A stretch of DNA of 64,000 bases from Blasia pusilla (GCA_050084515.1 CM114274.1:13454001-13518000); one strand, 5' to 3'; numbered from the stretch's first letter, positions 24,635 through 38,036 are shown. Program-made: numbers and translations. The notes: generated by a model from the letters alone, not told the origin.

Positions 24635-27600
24635 TTAATCAGACATCTTTAGTTCCTTCAGCAGTTTGCGCCATCGTGGGGGTTCCTCATCGAAGATATA
24701 AGTCAGTGGTGATACCAGCACTCCACTACCTCCAGCCTGCCAAAGGTCCAACACACTATTAGTAAGGTATGGCATTGATTCTCAGCTGTCCCAAGTATCC
24801 TCTACTGGGCCCCCAAGAACATTCATTTTCCAACCAGAACAGCCAGCCTACTTGGAATAGAAACTCAGATCTTCCAACAAACTTTGGAGTTTCTTGGAGA
24901 GACCAATGACTGGTAGAATCATGCAAAGAAGACTTGAAAGTACTCCACCTCAATAAGCAAAAAGACATTTCATTGCTCATCATTGCAAGTACCATAACTT
25001 CCTGCCTTTAGCCTTGCTGAGACTTCATCAAGGTTAAAGCCAGGAAGTTATGATACTTGCAATGATGAGCAACAAAGACCATCTTAACAAAGACTTCTGA
25101 ACTTCAACTTTACATGTGAGACATACCGCTCTAAGTTGACGAACTGCATTGTAGATTTGAGTCTTCTCAACAATAATGACAATGGCAAAGTATTCCAACT
25201 TCGCAGTTCCATTCATCCCATTGTAAACTGGAGCAACAGTAGGTCCCTATAGTCATCATCCAGACATTACACCTCATGCTCATTAGTTCGCATGTACCTG
25301 GTATTCTTACCAACCTCTGAAGAATGACTTAGCAGATATCACACTCAACTGTGAACCCAACATGACCAAGTAAAAGCGCCAATGCTATGAATTCAATCAG
25401 ACGCTCACAAATGATGACAGATCATTCTTGGGATATGACTCAAGAACACATAACTTTTCATCTGACCAGCTGACATACCTGGAGACCATGAAAATCTGTG
25501 AGCATCAGAAGTTTATCTGCCACCTCTTTATGAGATGAGCCACGCATGTTGGCAACGACCTACATTGCATTGTTGACAGAAAATCCACTTTTCAGTTGTG
25601 ACAAAAATATGTTAGCGACAGCGACTACAAACTCCAACTTGAGCATCATCTTGGCAGTACCAACAGTGGCAATAAGAAATGGAACATACTGAAAATTGAT
25701 TGCGAGCTCGGAGATGTGCCTCAAAACGCTCAAGTAATTCACGGGCACTATCCAGTACTGTCGATCTTCCAATCAACGCTCGCCTACTTGCCACAAAGAC
25801 ACCCTGTGCAAGTTTCCAACCTTATTAGGAGCTCAAACCCAAAGTTAACCAAGTATAAATCTAGTTTGTAAGGATGCAGATCTCCCAGGGATATCCCAGG
25901 CAAGCACTTTCGAGTCTCCCGACAATTTAGGTTGCCCTCATTGTTCATGTTAGAGCACACGTTTAGGATGCCTTCAAAAAATTGTCAGAATCACACCCCA
26001 AGACCAAGAGGAGCACAAACCATGGTCCTAATTTTTTAGAACAGACTATGCCTCAATGTTTACAACATCTATGTACCTTCTGATTTAAATCTTATCGAAA
26101 AGAGCTGTAGATACAGCATCATGCAAACACTTAACCGCAAATGTGGGGGGATATACCTGGCTCGTGATTACTTTCCCACCACTCAACTCCTTAAGGTTAT
26201 TTTCACGAAGTGTGGTTCCACTGCTCACAAGATCAAGAATAGCATCTGCTGTGCCCATCTGTCAGTTGAGCATCAAACCCACAGCCACTTTATGATCTGA
26301 TATTCACAGAACAGACTACTGATCACCATCTCTACAACTAGGATATAGGCATTCCAGATTTGAAAACTTGGCTATTCCAGCCCACTTGTACAGATACATT
26401 TAAGCAGGATGTGTGACCAAGCCAACATTTTGACAACAAGACAATTTGCATTCCTTGTCCTAAGAGCATCGCACTGCAACAACATACTGCTGGTGCGGCT
26501 TCCAATGCTCCATCAGCTGTAGAGATCGACACATGTTTTATTCCCTTCTCTCGTAAGAACTTTGCACCCAACTGCAGCAACCCAGACCAGTCAAGACCTA
26601 TCAGCTGACACAAGAACCAGCATCTTGATCCGATTAATTCATCGCGGGGAGATGAGTACTAAGTGCACAGCTAGTACACTCTCGCCTCAGCAGAAAGATG
26701 CAGTTCTAAAAGGATGCACTTCACAAGAACAGAAGCCCGATCCAAGCTGAAATTCAGAGTCTGGAACTTCACATATCAAACAACCATAAAGTGTTGGTTG
26801 TATTATCCAAAAAACTTTCTAAATTTCTTCACTACCATTGTGATACCTACATATGTGAAGCCCGTGACAATGCGCAAAGGTCTCTCCTCCGTCCACTGTG
26901 TCATGGCAGCTAGTTCACTTAATGATGTAATACTCTCAAAGATTCCATATGTAGGGACCTGCGCTCAACAACACCGCACAGAGGTTTAATTCTTGGGTTT
27001 TTGTTATGTACAAGGTCATTTTCTCTTGAAAGCAAACAGTACCATCTTGTTCAATGCTTCAATAATCAAATCAATCAGATGCATTTTACCGCTATTCCCA
27101 GATGGCATTCTCCAAATTGAAGAGCATCGTGGACAAGAACAATGTCTTCGTCATCCTGTAGCGGCGAGGTAATATAACCAGTTACACACAAAGGCGTTAA
27201 AAACTGAAGCTTCCTGCCATTCCTCTGATTTTCATCAGGAACTGACGTACAAATTCAAATGCTCAGGAAACAAGCACTTCCCCTCGCTGTTAGAAGCATA
27301 CTGCATTGCCTTCTATGAACCAAGTGCTATGATGATTCAGGTGGAGGTAAGTAAGCACATAAATGACAGCCCATGTGATTCTGTAATTCCTCCTTTAATT
27401 AGTCCTACAACAGATGCCTTTTGGATACATAACCAGAAGGTAAGTAGACAAGAGGGAATTAGACAATGAAGTCATCACGCACCTCACCAAACTCAGCAAC
27501 AACATCATAGCCAACAATACCCATGTCTAGATCTCCAGACCGTAGTTTTCGGACAACATCTGATTCCCGTTGGAACCAAACCTCCAAATTTGGCAACTGC

Positions 27601-29623
27601 ATTCAAGAATAATGCTCAACATAAATGTCCAAGATTAAGTAATTCTACACTTCCAAGACTCTGACATGATGGGAAAGGCAAGGGCTCAAGCACCTTACTA
27701 TCAAAAGCAGTAAATAGTTTCCCATGTTCCTTCCGTACTCTGGCCAATATTTCTAACCTTGAGGGGAGGTAAGATGGTGCTCCGAAATCTTTGTACTACA
27801 CACTTTTAGTGCAAACCCCGACCTTCGTCAGCTTTGTCTTCATGAAGGAGCAAACTTCACTCTGAGCATTTATAATACTTTTAATAAGGCCTTCTTCAGT
27901 AAAATAACCTTTGCAGGTAGTTCTGCCCATACTTGTGAAAGTTCTTTGGGACCATGGAATTGTATGCACGCCTCACAAACCTCTACAAGAGTTCTAAATG
28001 CCAAATAGTCTGGTGGATATAAGCTCCAGTTGAACAAAGAACCGTCCTGAGCATCTAAAAAGTGGAATACTTCCCCTCCATGTGCAACCATGTACTTTAA
28101 TAGCACTCAACTTTTAATGTCCGTCAAGGGCTGAATACTGAATAAGTCCGACACTATTGTCTTATTGCTCATGCACACATAGCAAACCCACCCCTGGAAT
28201 ATCGGCAATGTATTGTCGTGGATTGAGCTTTCGAACTGGAAGTGAGCATTCCTGCAAAAGTGAGTAAATATCCGTCAGTTAGCACTAGGAAAACCCTTGT
28301 CAACTCTCATCTCAATGTAGCTCATCAGCTGTGAGTTGGAAATGGGGAAGTATCCACACTATGAGTAGGGAGAACACGCTACATCGTGTTCTCCCTACTC
28401 ATAGTAGAACTTCATGATCAACACTATCTTTCCAGATGCACACCCGTGAGTGGATGAGAACAGGCTTTCCTGGAATATTCCAGGGCCCTGCCTTCAGTGT
28501 AAGTGCTTTCGCGTTGAGGAGGAACAAGGTTCAACTATTAGCTAAAATCCTAAGGAGACGTATGGCAGCTAGAGTACAACCTCCTGTGAGTATTTAGATT
28601 CTTATGACACCGCTGCCTCAAATTGCTGTCAATTTCCAATTCTTGCACGATTCGGCCTACCTAAGTACTGTAAATAGTGTAATGTCAAGTCCCATGTCCC
28701 TGTTGGATCCCCCTGCACAGTAAACCAGTTCATTCACTCATTCATTCTGTCTGACCCTTTCGACATCCCTAAAGACTCAAGTTTCCGGGCTTTCAAATTC
28801 AATCTCTCCCTACTCTTCTCGAAAGTACATCGCTTCATAAAAACCCAAAATCAGATGTGACAGGGGTTGCAAGAGCTAGAGACAATCCAGTTACTTATCA
28901 AGGACACGAGTGCTTTGCTTTTGTGAATTATCCCAAAATCTTTCTCACATTAGGCACTGCAACGAGACTCTTCTGTCTACAAGAGCCTACCGCACAATGA
29001 CAATCGGTCACTCGTCCATTTATTCTCTCCTCCACTCAGTGTAACTGCTCACTTGCCTTGAGCAAACTGAGGGTGCCTTCAGCCATACGACCCTTGCTGG
29101 GAAGACCCAACCGGACAACTGCACGCTGCGATTCCACGTTGTCGCCTGCACAAAGGTGAATGAATGCAAACGTTAAAGCCAGTAGCTCTTGTTGCACAAC
29201 CATCCAGTGTTGTCTCAAACTGCATCCCGAACTTAGAATTGCAACCAACTAGTTGAAAATGCACATTTCTGTGGCGAATGAAAGCCCATACATCTGAGCA
29301 TTTCTTGCAAGTTTATGAAAAACGAAAAAAAAAAAAAAAAAACCACCTGACTTGAGGCTTTGCTGGGGCAATGTGGTGGTGGTGGTGGTGGTGGTGGTTG
29401 CAGTGGTAGTAGTAGGACCAGCACAAGACCTCACTGCAGGAGATTGACACGAAATCTTCACCTTCCAGCCCACTTTGACCCGGGACAACTCCACCGCTGT
29501 GGCTTGCTGTCTCACTGCAGCTCGGAACGACACATCCCTGCTCCCCGCCGCTCCACCCACACCCAATGCGGCAGCAGCTGCAGGCTTGGCCATAGCCATC
29601 CCCCTGCCTCTGCCACTCCCCAA
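24635..29623 (-). CDS. HISN1: ATP phosphoribosyltransferase (histidine biosynthesis, first step), 12 exons
   Basis: Exons (high to low): 29623-29347, 29145-29057, 28251-28192, 27596-27483, 27155-27090, 26958-26850, 26571-26488, 26258-26157, 25803-25690, 25559-25479, 25246-25127, 24736-24635. All join in frame to about 438 residues. The enzyme couples ATP and PRPP to give phosphoribosyl-ATP in plastids. Residues 1-95 are Ala/Thr-rich and fit a transit peptide. Then come [52 protein letters not shown], the PRPP-site loop [19 protein letters not shown], and the C-terminal regulatory domain ([35 protein letters not shown]). Plant homologues are of similar length. The start is the first ATG of the open frame. 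Intron 2 uses a GC donor. No lesion seen, so the gene is probably functional. Confidence 0.97.
27690..28106 (-). pseudogene. Protein-like fragment inside HISN1 intron 3
   Basis: 28106-27870 has a 78-residue frame of ordinary composition ([40 protein letters not shown]) and a following frame ([18 protein letters not shown]) to about 27700. Splice signals that would include it in HISN1 are not seen, and it has no place in HisG. It could be a captured gene fragment or an exon of an unknown gene on the same strand. I do not recognise the domain. Confidence 0.35.
28359..28404. repeat. Perfect 20-bp palindrome with 6-nt loop in HISN1 intron 2
   Basis: Arms 28359-28378 and 28385-28404 are exact reverse complements (CTATGAGTAGGG... 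against ...CCCTACTCATAG), with the loop CTACAT. The intron is transcribed, so the pre-mRNA can form a 20-bp hairpin. It may be an excision product or micro-MITE; it is too short for a standard plant microRNA precursor. Confidence 0.9.
29300..29345. repeat. Poly(A) tract in HISN1 intron 1
   Basis: A run of about 18 A on the plus strand abuts the exon 1 donor site; in the transcript it is a U-rich run right after the GU. Open frames that read it as Phe repeats are artefacts. Confidence 0.85.
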
Positions 29624-29850
29624 CTTCCTCCCTCTCTCTCTCTCTCCCTCTCTCCCTCTCTCCCTTCCGCTCTTTCTTTCTCTCTCTCTCTCACATACAC
29701 TACGGAAGACCCCTCCTGCTTAAAATACTCGTGCAGTTGTGAATGAATCGAGAAATCTGACTGCACTAACCACCCATACACCCTTCCCTCCCTCCTCTTC
29801 TAGTGTGCCCTGAGTGCTCTCGGTCCTCTCACTGCACTGCACACTTTACT
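29624..29850 (-). promoter_or_regulatory. HISN1 5' leader and promoter-proximal region, GA-rich
   Basis: Upstream of the start codon the minus strand is a GA-rich tract (29635-29695), common in plant 5' UTRs and GAGA-type promoters. No clear TATA box was identified. Upstream sequence to about 30060 stays GC-balanced, then changes sharply to AT-rich DNA. Confidence 0.45.
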
Positions 29851-32370
29851 GCTCTGCTCCGCTCTGCCCTTTCCAGCAGCGAAGATCAATACAAACTTCC
29901 GACTGTTTGCTTGATTAGCGGGTCTGTCCTCGGGCAGCGCTAACGCATCCCATTAGCGCTGATTTCATTCCGCTGCTGCCCGTCGCTGCCATCCCAGGGC
30001 AGCTAGAAGGACGGACGGACGGGTCAGAATCGGTGTTAAGTAGTGGGCGTGATGAAAGCGTAATAGGGGTGTCCAACTATTTTAATAGCTAATTTGAGGA
30101 GATAGATTGATACACAATAGTCGTTATAGCCAAGAGCCGAGGATAAATTATGGAGTAGAGAATTAATTTTGTATCGGAAATAAAAGAGTGTTTGTAGAAA
30201 AAAAAATTATATTCCAGATGAATAAATGATTTTGTACACTTATTTTTATTTTGTTGTTTTTATTTTTATTTTCAAATGTCAAATTTAAAAGTGTTTACAA
30301 ATAAAAAATGCACTCTCTCATAATAATAAATAAAATAAATTCGTGCTTCTTCCCACAATACCTAATACTAGTAATATTTTGCAAGTAGAAAATATTTTAT
30401 ATATGTATATATAAAATAATTAGTGACCCCATATACATAATACAACAAGATTTTGTCATAATGCGATAAAATAGGAACATGATTGAATTTTTTTGAGACA
30501 TATTAGATGGGTAAAAATGTATAGGGATAGAGAAAAACAGATAGGGAATAGAATAGAAAATTACTTTTATTAATCAATTAATAATTTATTTAATATTATA
30601 ATGTTTAATTATAAATATTAATAAATTGAAATATTTATGATGAATAACCGAAATTTTAGAATTTTTCCTTAATTCATATTTGATGGAAAGGGAAAATAAA
30701 TTTTAATGAAGAAAGAGTACATTTTGTTTAATTTTATGGAATGGTAAAATTACTTAGGGGATTGTGATATCATTTATATTTGAATTGAGGATTTATTTAG
30801 ACAAGTGAAATATTATTCCTCTTCTAAGATTTTATAAAATAGAAATTATATTTAAATTTTGGAATGAAAAAATTGAAAATAATTCTTATTATTATATTAA
30901 TTCATATGTGATATTTTGGGTTTAGGACATATGAATATTTGAATGGAAAAGGAAAATGATTTTATTAATTAAAATTAACTATTAAGAATTTAATTAGTGA
31001 GTGTTAGTTTGGTGGGAAGAGTGAAAGGGGAAGAATAGTTATTGCTCGAACTTTCACGGAGGAGTGAAATTACCTAAGGGAGATGGATATTATTTTTCGA
31101 AGGTGAAATTTTCTTACTCTTTTAAGATTTAAAAAAGTGGAAATTATACTTAAATTTTTAAATTAAATATTTTTTCATTTTTTCAGTCTAACTTTTAAAA
31201 ACCATTATTCACACATGTTTTTTAAGGCCCTTCTGTTGAAGAAATTGTGTCACGAGAGCATCGCGCGAGCAACATACGAGCGGAATCATTATATCATACA
31301 CCTGTTGAAATTATAAAGTTGAAAATAAATAGTAAAGATTGTTTTTTGCTTAAATGTATGAATAATCATGATATTCTAATTTTTATTTTAAAGATTCTTA
31401 TCTTTTCCCCTGTTGATTTAAAAAAAAACATTTATCCTTATTTTTCTAACCCCCATCTCTTGATTAGTTAAAAACAACCAATCATTTTGATCTAAAGTTT
31501 ATATCAAAATATTTTTTAGAAATCCCTCATAATTAAAGATTAAATTTCAAATTTTTTAAGAAAAAAAATTTTACATTATTCTACTATTATCTTTTTCATT
31601 TTTTATAAATTAATATGTAGTTTCCCTTCCAAAATTAGCTTGAAAATATATTTTTTATTTTTTTACTAAATATTGAAAAAATAAATGGATCATGAAAAAA
31701 AATCACAATCTTTTCATTAAGATTATATTTTTTAATTTAAATTATTTAAAAAATTTGAGATAATTATTAAAACGTATTTTTTATTCAAGCTTTGGGTTAG
31801 TATTAAAATTTTTGAAAAATCTAAAAACTTCACATATGGCTTATTTTAGGCAAAATAAACAAAAATCTGAAAAACTTAAAGGCTTCACATATGCCCTTCG
31901 TTGGGAGCATATGAGCCAAAGTAACCGCCCAGGGTGGGGAGAAAATAATTATCAAAGTTGTGTAGGAAACACTTAGATGGAGAGAGAAAATATATTGATT
32001 TATGAAGATAACAAGAATTTTTCAAATGTGTTGATTTTTTCTTTTGATTGGATATGATTTCTGGAATAACATTACACATTAGTATGAAAGGAGATTAAAT
32101 TACTAGATTCTCATTTCAATATAATTAAAATAATTATATTGAAAAACAATCTAAACATCTTTTTCATACCCAAATTATTAGAAATTCATAACCTCCAAAA
32201 AAGGAACAAATGTTTTTCAAGACCCCAACACTAAATTTCTACTTGAAAATACATCATACCCAAGAAGATATATGTTTCTCTTAACAAGATTCCTACAACC
32301 ATTACATACACCCAAGGAGGTACCCGTTTCTCCAAACACGATTCTCATAAGCATGGCCATACTTCCGGTG
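29851..32370. other. AT-rich intergenic DNA with a diverged duplication
   Basis: 29950-30060 holds short GC-rich repeats (TTAGCGCTGATTTC, GACGGACGGACGG). From 30060 base composition is strongly AT. Blocks near 30740-30860 and 31060-31175 are diverged copies of each other (GAAATTACCTAAGGG against AAAATTACTTAGGGG; AAATTATACTTAAATTTT against AAATTATATTTAAATTTT). No coding sequence is supported. Confidence 0.5.
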
Positions 32371-33087
32371 GACCAGCATCGAGTAACCCTATGACATAGT
32401 GAAATGGAGATGCTTCTAATTCCGAAATGTATGTTTGAAAACAAGTGTGCGTCCCTTTGAGAGGGATGGAGAAAATTTACTTATCAAACATGTGTGTGTA
32501 GGACACCCGAATAAGTTAAATAGCGAAAAAAAAAACTATAAGGGTCATAATAACTATGACGGCAACCTTGGCTACTTCACAGCTACCTTCCAACCCTACG
32601 TGGTGTCAAATGGACGTGGTAAATGGACGGAGCTTTACTACCGCGCAATGAACAGAACATGTCCCGCAGCTCACGGCGAGTGACATGGCACCAGTAAGTG
32701 AGTGACATCTGTAAAACTCGGGAGGAACTGCGGTTCAGTCCACGGTGCTGCCCTCGAGTCCCAACACATTCTTCGCTGTGTGTCCTTTGCGACCCGTAAC
32801 TACTCGTTGCCTGCCATGTGTCGTAGCAGTCGACCATGAGAAAGGCTGACGTGCGCAGTTCTGGAGGCCCTATGACAGTCCGCACGCAGTCGTGGTAACT
32901 TGCGCTCTATCGCGCTGGCGCGTCAGATAACGCAGCATCGGAACTCGAACTCTTGCACAAAATGGAGAGGAAGAGGATATTCTAAAAGGGAATAAAATAA
33001 TCTATAAGCGGATATTCATTTCATTTCAGATAAAACATTAAATTAAAGTTGGAAGATGGTCATCCGCAAGAAGTAAAAGACTAAAAA
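32371..33087. other. Short GC-balanced island, no gene recognised
   Basis: Composition rises between 32560 and 32950 with open frames on both strands, but none has a recognisable domain. It may be a captured or decayed gene piece. Confidence 0.35.
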
Positions 33088-33285
33088 AATTAGGTCGCTG
33101 GGAAACCCTAGAGGTAGATCCCAGGAAGGATCGAAGAGTATGGACAAACGAACTTACAACGAGATAATCAAATGGGATAAATAAAAAATTAGGTCTATGG
33201 GAAACCCTAGAGGTAGATCCTAGGAAGGATCGAAGAGTATAGACAAACGAACTTACAATGAGATAATCTAATGGGATAATTAGGT
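33088..33285. repeat. 99-bp tandem duplication
   Basis: The unit at 33088-33186 is repeated at 33187-33285 with about seven differences. Both contain GGGAAACCCTAGAGGTAGAT and GGATCGAAGAGTAT. Low divergence suggests a fairly recent event. Confidence 0.92.
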
Positions 33286-33585
33286 TAAAGCATGCACTTT
33301 AACGGATTCGAAAGGACAAGGGAATAAGAATATGCCACGAGTTATGCATTTGTTGGACATTTTATTTACTTTTATTTTACGAGTTTGGTGAATTTCCAAC
33401 TTTTTCTTTTCCTTTTCTCGTGGTTGTTAATTATTTTAGCAGGTTGTTTATTCATCCCTCCCTTAATGGGGGTTTTAGCAAATCCACTTTGGTGCACGTA
33501 ATATAGTACTAGTGCTTCTAATGTTTGAATTTGATTTTGAGCTCCATTCTTATGAAGAATAATGAGCATGTGAAGTGCAAATTCT

Positions 33586-33614
33586 AGGACCTACTAGTAC
33601 AACTAGTAAGTCCT
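33586..33614. repeat. Short palindrome
   Basis: AGGAC and TACTAGT pair with ACTAGTA and GTCCT around a 3-nt loop, with one mismatch. Possibly a small transposon footprint. Confidence 0.6.
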
Positions 33615-33940
33615 AAATGTGTGAGATAAACAACTTAAAAAGTATTTCATAAAATGCAGTTTAGGGAGTAGGTAAGAAAAAATTCGCAATCTTAAGAGTG
33701 TCTCTATCAAAATTAAAAATCATCATAATAAAATATTTCAGAAGTGAATGTCTAGATCTTGTGCTTCATGGGAATTTCTAGGAATAGATGCCCTCTAAAC
33801 TTCTATATTCATTGCTTCCAAAGATTATACATATCAAACTCCAAAGGACTCTACATCAAATTGGCTTTAAAATGATAGATAGTGAGAAGCATATACTACC
33901 CTTTTTAGGATTTAATGTTAAGACCTATAAATAATCAAGG

Positions 33941-34165
33941 AAAATGGGGAATTGATATCTACGTAAGTTAGAATGGAGATTATATTCAAATGAAAAAAAA
34001 AAAAAAAAAAAAACTCATACAATGAAAGTTTGTTCTCAAATAATTTCCCCCATAAAATGGGAAATTGATATCTACATAAGTTAGAATGGAGGCTTTATTC
34101 AAATGCCAAAAAAAAAGATGCTAGTAATGAAAGTTTGTTCTCAAATAGTCTCCCCATAGTTTTTT
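33941..34165. repeat. 113-bp tandem duplication with poly(A) tracts
   Basis: The block beginning AAAATGGGGAATTGATATCT at 33941 recurs at 34054. Both copies hold AAGTTAGAATGGAG and AATGAAAGTTTGTTCTCAAA; the A-run between is about 21 nt in the first copy and 9 nt in the second. Confidence 0.88.
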
Positions 34166-35032
34166 TGGGCCTCTATGATATCTTGCATGAATATATAAAC
34201 CACCGATTAGATGCCAATTTCTTGTCCTTCAAACTTATTCAAGTTTCACAAGTTCATGGTTGGCACATTAGTCTTCAATGACAAATGACGTGGATACGAA
34301 TTAGAAGGCAAACATGTGTCACAAATTTAGTAAGATAAATGTTAGTTATAGCCTCATTCAACATAGAATTAACACTTTTGTATGTATATAGATATGTTCC
34401 TAAATGACTACGAATACAAAAGGATGTGTTGCAAAGAAATTATCTCTTACATGAGATAGTAATTTGTTATGTTAGTCATGGTTGAGAGACTTGGTAGAGG
34501 GGCTATATATATGGTTAGGAGTAAAGAGGTTAGCATTGATCTAGCTACTAGACACCCTTAGTGATTTGTATGTACATGCCACCTTCTTAGGACCTTGTTA
34601 TAGGTTTCTTCAAGTTCTTGGTTAAGTTAGTCACTTCTTGTGTAGATTGGGGTGATTAGTATACATATGTCATATTCTTGGATCCTTGGGTATTAGAGAG
34701 AGTTATACTCCAAAGAGGGGCTAATCTTTCCACAATTGAGCCTCCCAAGCGCATGATAGAATATGGTGTTGTCAATGTTGCATTAGACTTGTATTCCCTT
34801 TTATTGCAAGTTTCGACTAGAAAAATATGTGACTCTCAATTTTACTTTATGTGCAAGTAATCTCCAAGTGCAATTTTCATTATTGCACGTCTCATATCTC
34901 ATAGATTAAAATTGAGTTTGCGAATAGGATTGCTACAAGTATGGTGAGAATCCTCACACTCACAAAAGTATGAATTCACATTTTCTTTACTACTTAACTG
35001 AGTTTCATTTTCGTTGTTTTACTCTCTCTCCA

Positions 35033-35095
<63 letters not shown>

Positions 35096-36302
35096 TATCA
35101 TCTCCATATTTATATTGATTTTCTTTACAAAAGTCATGAGTCATGCAGAAAGGAGGATGAATGCACTTTGGAGGTCCCTTATGTGATTGGGTTAGATAAC
35201 CAATGCCTCGTCGCTGAATTTTGGGATTGAAAACAAGTGCAAGGGCAATAGGTTATCAATATTAGATATATATATATCCTCCCTATTGGAGACATCATGC
35301 ATTGTGAGATTGACGGAGATTGTCAAGATGTCTTTAGGTAGATGTCAATATGTTTGTGCATGGGATGCCAACCTCAAAGGTGGTTGCATATTTGCATAAC
35401 GGAGTAACATGTGGTTGGATATGGCCATTTTGATCCACATTTGTATGTCAAATTTAGGTAAGATTTTTTCATAAAAGCTACTAGATGCTTGTCCCTTATT
35501 TTGGATGGTCCAGGATTTATCAATGGGTTAATATATCTATGCATACATACACGCATGTGTCATTAGGATGTCGAATATCCACATTCATGCATGTTGTATG
35601 TATAGGAATTACAACCTCCATTATAAATGACATGGGGAAACCTTTGAGGATGACTGTGGAAAATATCTGATGCTTTGTCTGAGAAACAAATAAGTCTATG
35701 GTAAAATCCATCTCGCACAGTGACCGCCACCTTCATCACCTCCAGTTTTGGATATGTAGGGTGAATATCAATGCAAGGATTTAGGATATATGGAAGTGTA
35801 TACATATTCTCATAGACATACTTTTATCTTGGGAATCCTTCTTCATCAATATATATATTTATATTTATATTTATATATGCATACACTAGCATACATACGT
35901 ATGTCTTTAAAGTTATCTATCATATGTACCCATTTTCCATTATTCTTCTTCCACTAGGTTGTGGTGTATGAAGTCCCAATCTTGAAGGCATGGGGTTTAC
36001 AATGTAAGGCATTTTTACAATATAATTACAATAATCTTGATCTAACTATAATTACGCATTTTAGTCCTTGAATATGCAATAAATTATGTGATCATAATAC
36101 TCCTCTATCATGGACATACACATAACTCAAGAAATAGCTCACAATCAAGAGTGAGGGCTCATCCAAGTCCTATAAGCTATCTAGGGGTTCTAACAGATGT
36201 GCCATCAGCCCCCTTATCATGTTTATCAAGATATATGTTAATTAGAGGAAGAATTGATTAGAGATACAATGTTGGTTCAAGGAGGATAAGGAGGAATCTC
36301 TA
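34166..36302. other. Intergenic DNA with CT microsatellite at 35025-35089
   Basis: No supported gene. 35025-35089 is an interrupted (CT)n run. 35860-35880 has short TATATT repeats. Sequence is otherwise unremarkable up to the Harbinger insertion site. Confidence 0.55.
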
Positions 36303-36325
36303 TTAGGGCGGGGTCGCATGGGCGA

Positions 36326-36355
36326 CTTCTTGGGGTCGCTTGCGACCCCAAGAAG
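36326..36355. repeat. Subterminal hairpin at the left Harbinger end
   Basis: CTTCTTGGGGTCGC (36326-36339) and its exact complement (36342-36355) are separated by TT. The 14-bp perfect stem lies 3 bp inside the terminal inverted repeat. Possible transposase or ORF1 binding site, by analogy with subterminal repeats of this superfamily. Confidence 0.85.
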
Positions 36356-36720
36356 CCACCCGTCGGCTGGAACTGCTCGCCGGCGGCGGCTTTCCAACCG
36401 GTTCCTTCCAACCGGTTGGGAGAATAACGGAAAGTCCTTTTCCGGTTACGGAAACGGATTTTCCCTCCGTTATTTTCCCTCCCATTTCCCCACCAATTCC
36501 CCCCCTTTCCTTTCCCTTCGGTTCCTATAAATTCACATCCTTCTTCTTTTGTATTCATTCCAACTTTGCTCCGCCTTCGTGTGTTCATACGTGCTTTTCA
36601 TTTTCATAGATTTCATGTCATTTTTTCTGCATATTTTAGTCACATCTCATTGTAAGACATTCATTTATTTTTTTATTATAAGATATTTTTCTTTTCTTTT
36701 CTTTTTCAACTTTTGTAATC

Positions 36721-38036
36721 ATGGATATTTTAGATGAAGAGAGAATGAGTGCTTCAATGAACATGTGCTTCTTGACTATTTATTTGGTTATTATAATTCA
36801 AATTCTTTCTACTCGTCTTTTTTTCCTTCAAGTTAGAAGTAGGAGGTCCTTCTTCAATTATCGTGCTCTCTTCTATTTCCAATTCATGATGAATGCTAGG
36901 TCTAGTATTACATCACGTCGCATGTTCTCTCCTTGGTATATTTTACCACGATGTATGATATTTACATGTCTTTTCATTGACAAAACTATAATAAGAAGAG
37001 ATCATCCGGAGCGATTTAGAGATTTCTTTCGTGTCACGGTAAATACATTTGACTTTGTTTGTGATATGTTATGGAGTCGACTAACTACTAATCCTCCCCA
37101 TTCCCTACAAGTCTTACAAACAGGTTGTTGAGTGTTGAGAGACAAGTCGCTATTACTCTACGACGTCTTGCCACAGGGGATCAAATGAAGGGATTGAGAG
37201 CTTTTAGTATCGGAAAATCTATAACTGTGCAAGTTGTCTTTAGAGTCATTAATGCACTTGTAGAGGAGGCACGTGGGGCAGTGGCTTGGCCGAAAGGACA
37301 GCATATGGAGAGGGTAAAATCAGATTTCGAAGCACAGCATGGATTTTTGAATCGTTGCGGTGCAATTGATGTCACTCACTTCCTCATGGAACTAACAGCG
37401 GGTGCAAATTCCACATTTTGATATAGTCATAAAAGCAAATCTTATGCTTGTGCGATGCAAGCTATCGTTGATTCAAGACTAAAATTCCTAGATGTACTCA
37501 TTGGATATCCTGCTTCTATTCATGATACTCGAATTCTTCGAAACTCCCAATTCTACAAAAATGTAACTTCCAACCAAAGGGTCCTAGATGGACATTCACT
37601 TCCATTAAGAAATGGTGAGAGGATTCGAGAGTATATTATTGATGATGCAGGATATCCACTCTTGTCATGGCTCATAGTTCCTTATCCAGGAGCACCTATT
37701 GGACAAAAGGACACTTGGAACTTTTATCATTCTTCCATGAGGATGTGTGTGGAGAGAGCTTTCGGCCGATTAAAAAGGACATGGCGCATACTCAATCGAG
37801 TCATTTACAAGCCAAACTTACAAGCACTACCGAAGATGATATTTGCTACATGTGCTCTTCATAACATCATGATAGATAGAGAAGATCCTCTAGTATATGA
37901 TCTCATGGATCCCTCCTCCTCGACAAGGATGCATGTAGCACAAGGTCATAGCAATCCTCCAAACAATGAAACAACATTTGAAGGAAGGAGAAATCGTGAT
38001 GCTCTTTTCGAGCATATCATGGCAAGAGTTGAATAG
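36721..38036 (+). pseudogene. PIF/Harbinger DDE transposase, two lesions
   Basis: Three frames join into one DDE_Tnp_4-type protein: 36721-37120 (N-terminal HTH-containing part, DHPERFRDFFRVTVNTFDFV), 37125-37420 (VERQVAITLRRLATGDQ, CGAIDVTHF with the first Asp) and 37421-38036 (VDSRLKFLDVLIGYPASIHD with the second Asp, ERAFGRLKRTWRIL with the Glu, CALHNIMID). The lesions are one frameshift near 37122 and one in-frame TGA at about 37419, where family members usually have Trp. It catalyses cut-and-paste transposition in the family; this copy is close to intact. Confidence 0.9.

Noticed and set aside
28359-28404. MicroRNA precursor
   Set aside because: A 46-nt perfect hairpin is shorter than plant precursors, and no target or star-strand evidence can be seen.
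29249-29346. Extension of HISN1 exon 1 through the Phe-rich frame
   Set aside because: The Phe run is the U-rich start of intron 1 after a GT donor; splicing to 29145 restores the HisG frame.
32583-32885. 100-residue minus-strand frame as a gene
   Set aside because: No recognisable domain, Met context or flanking exons; open frames occur on both strands of this GC island.
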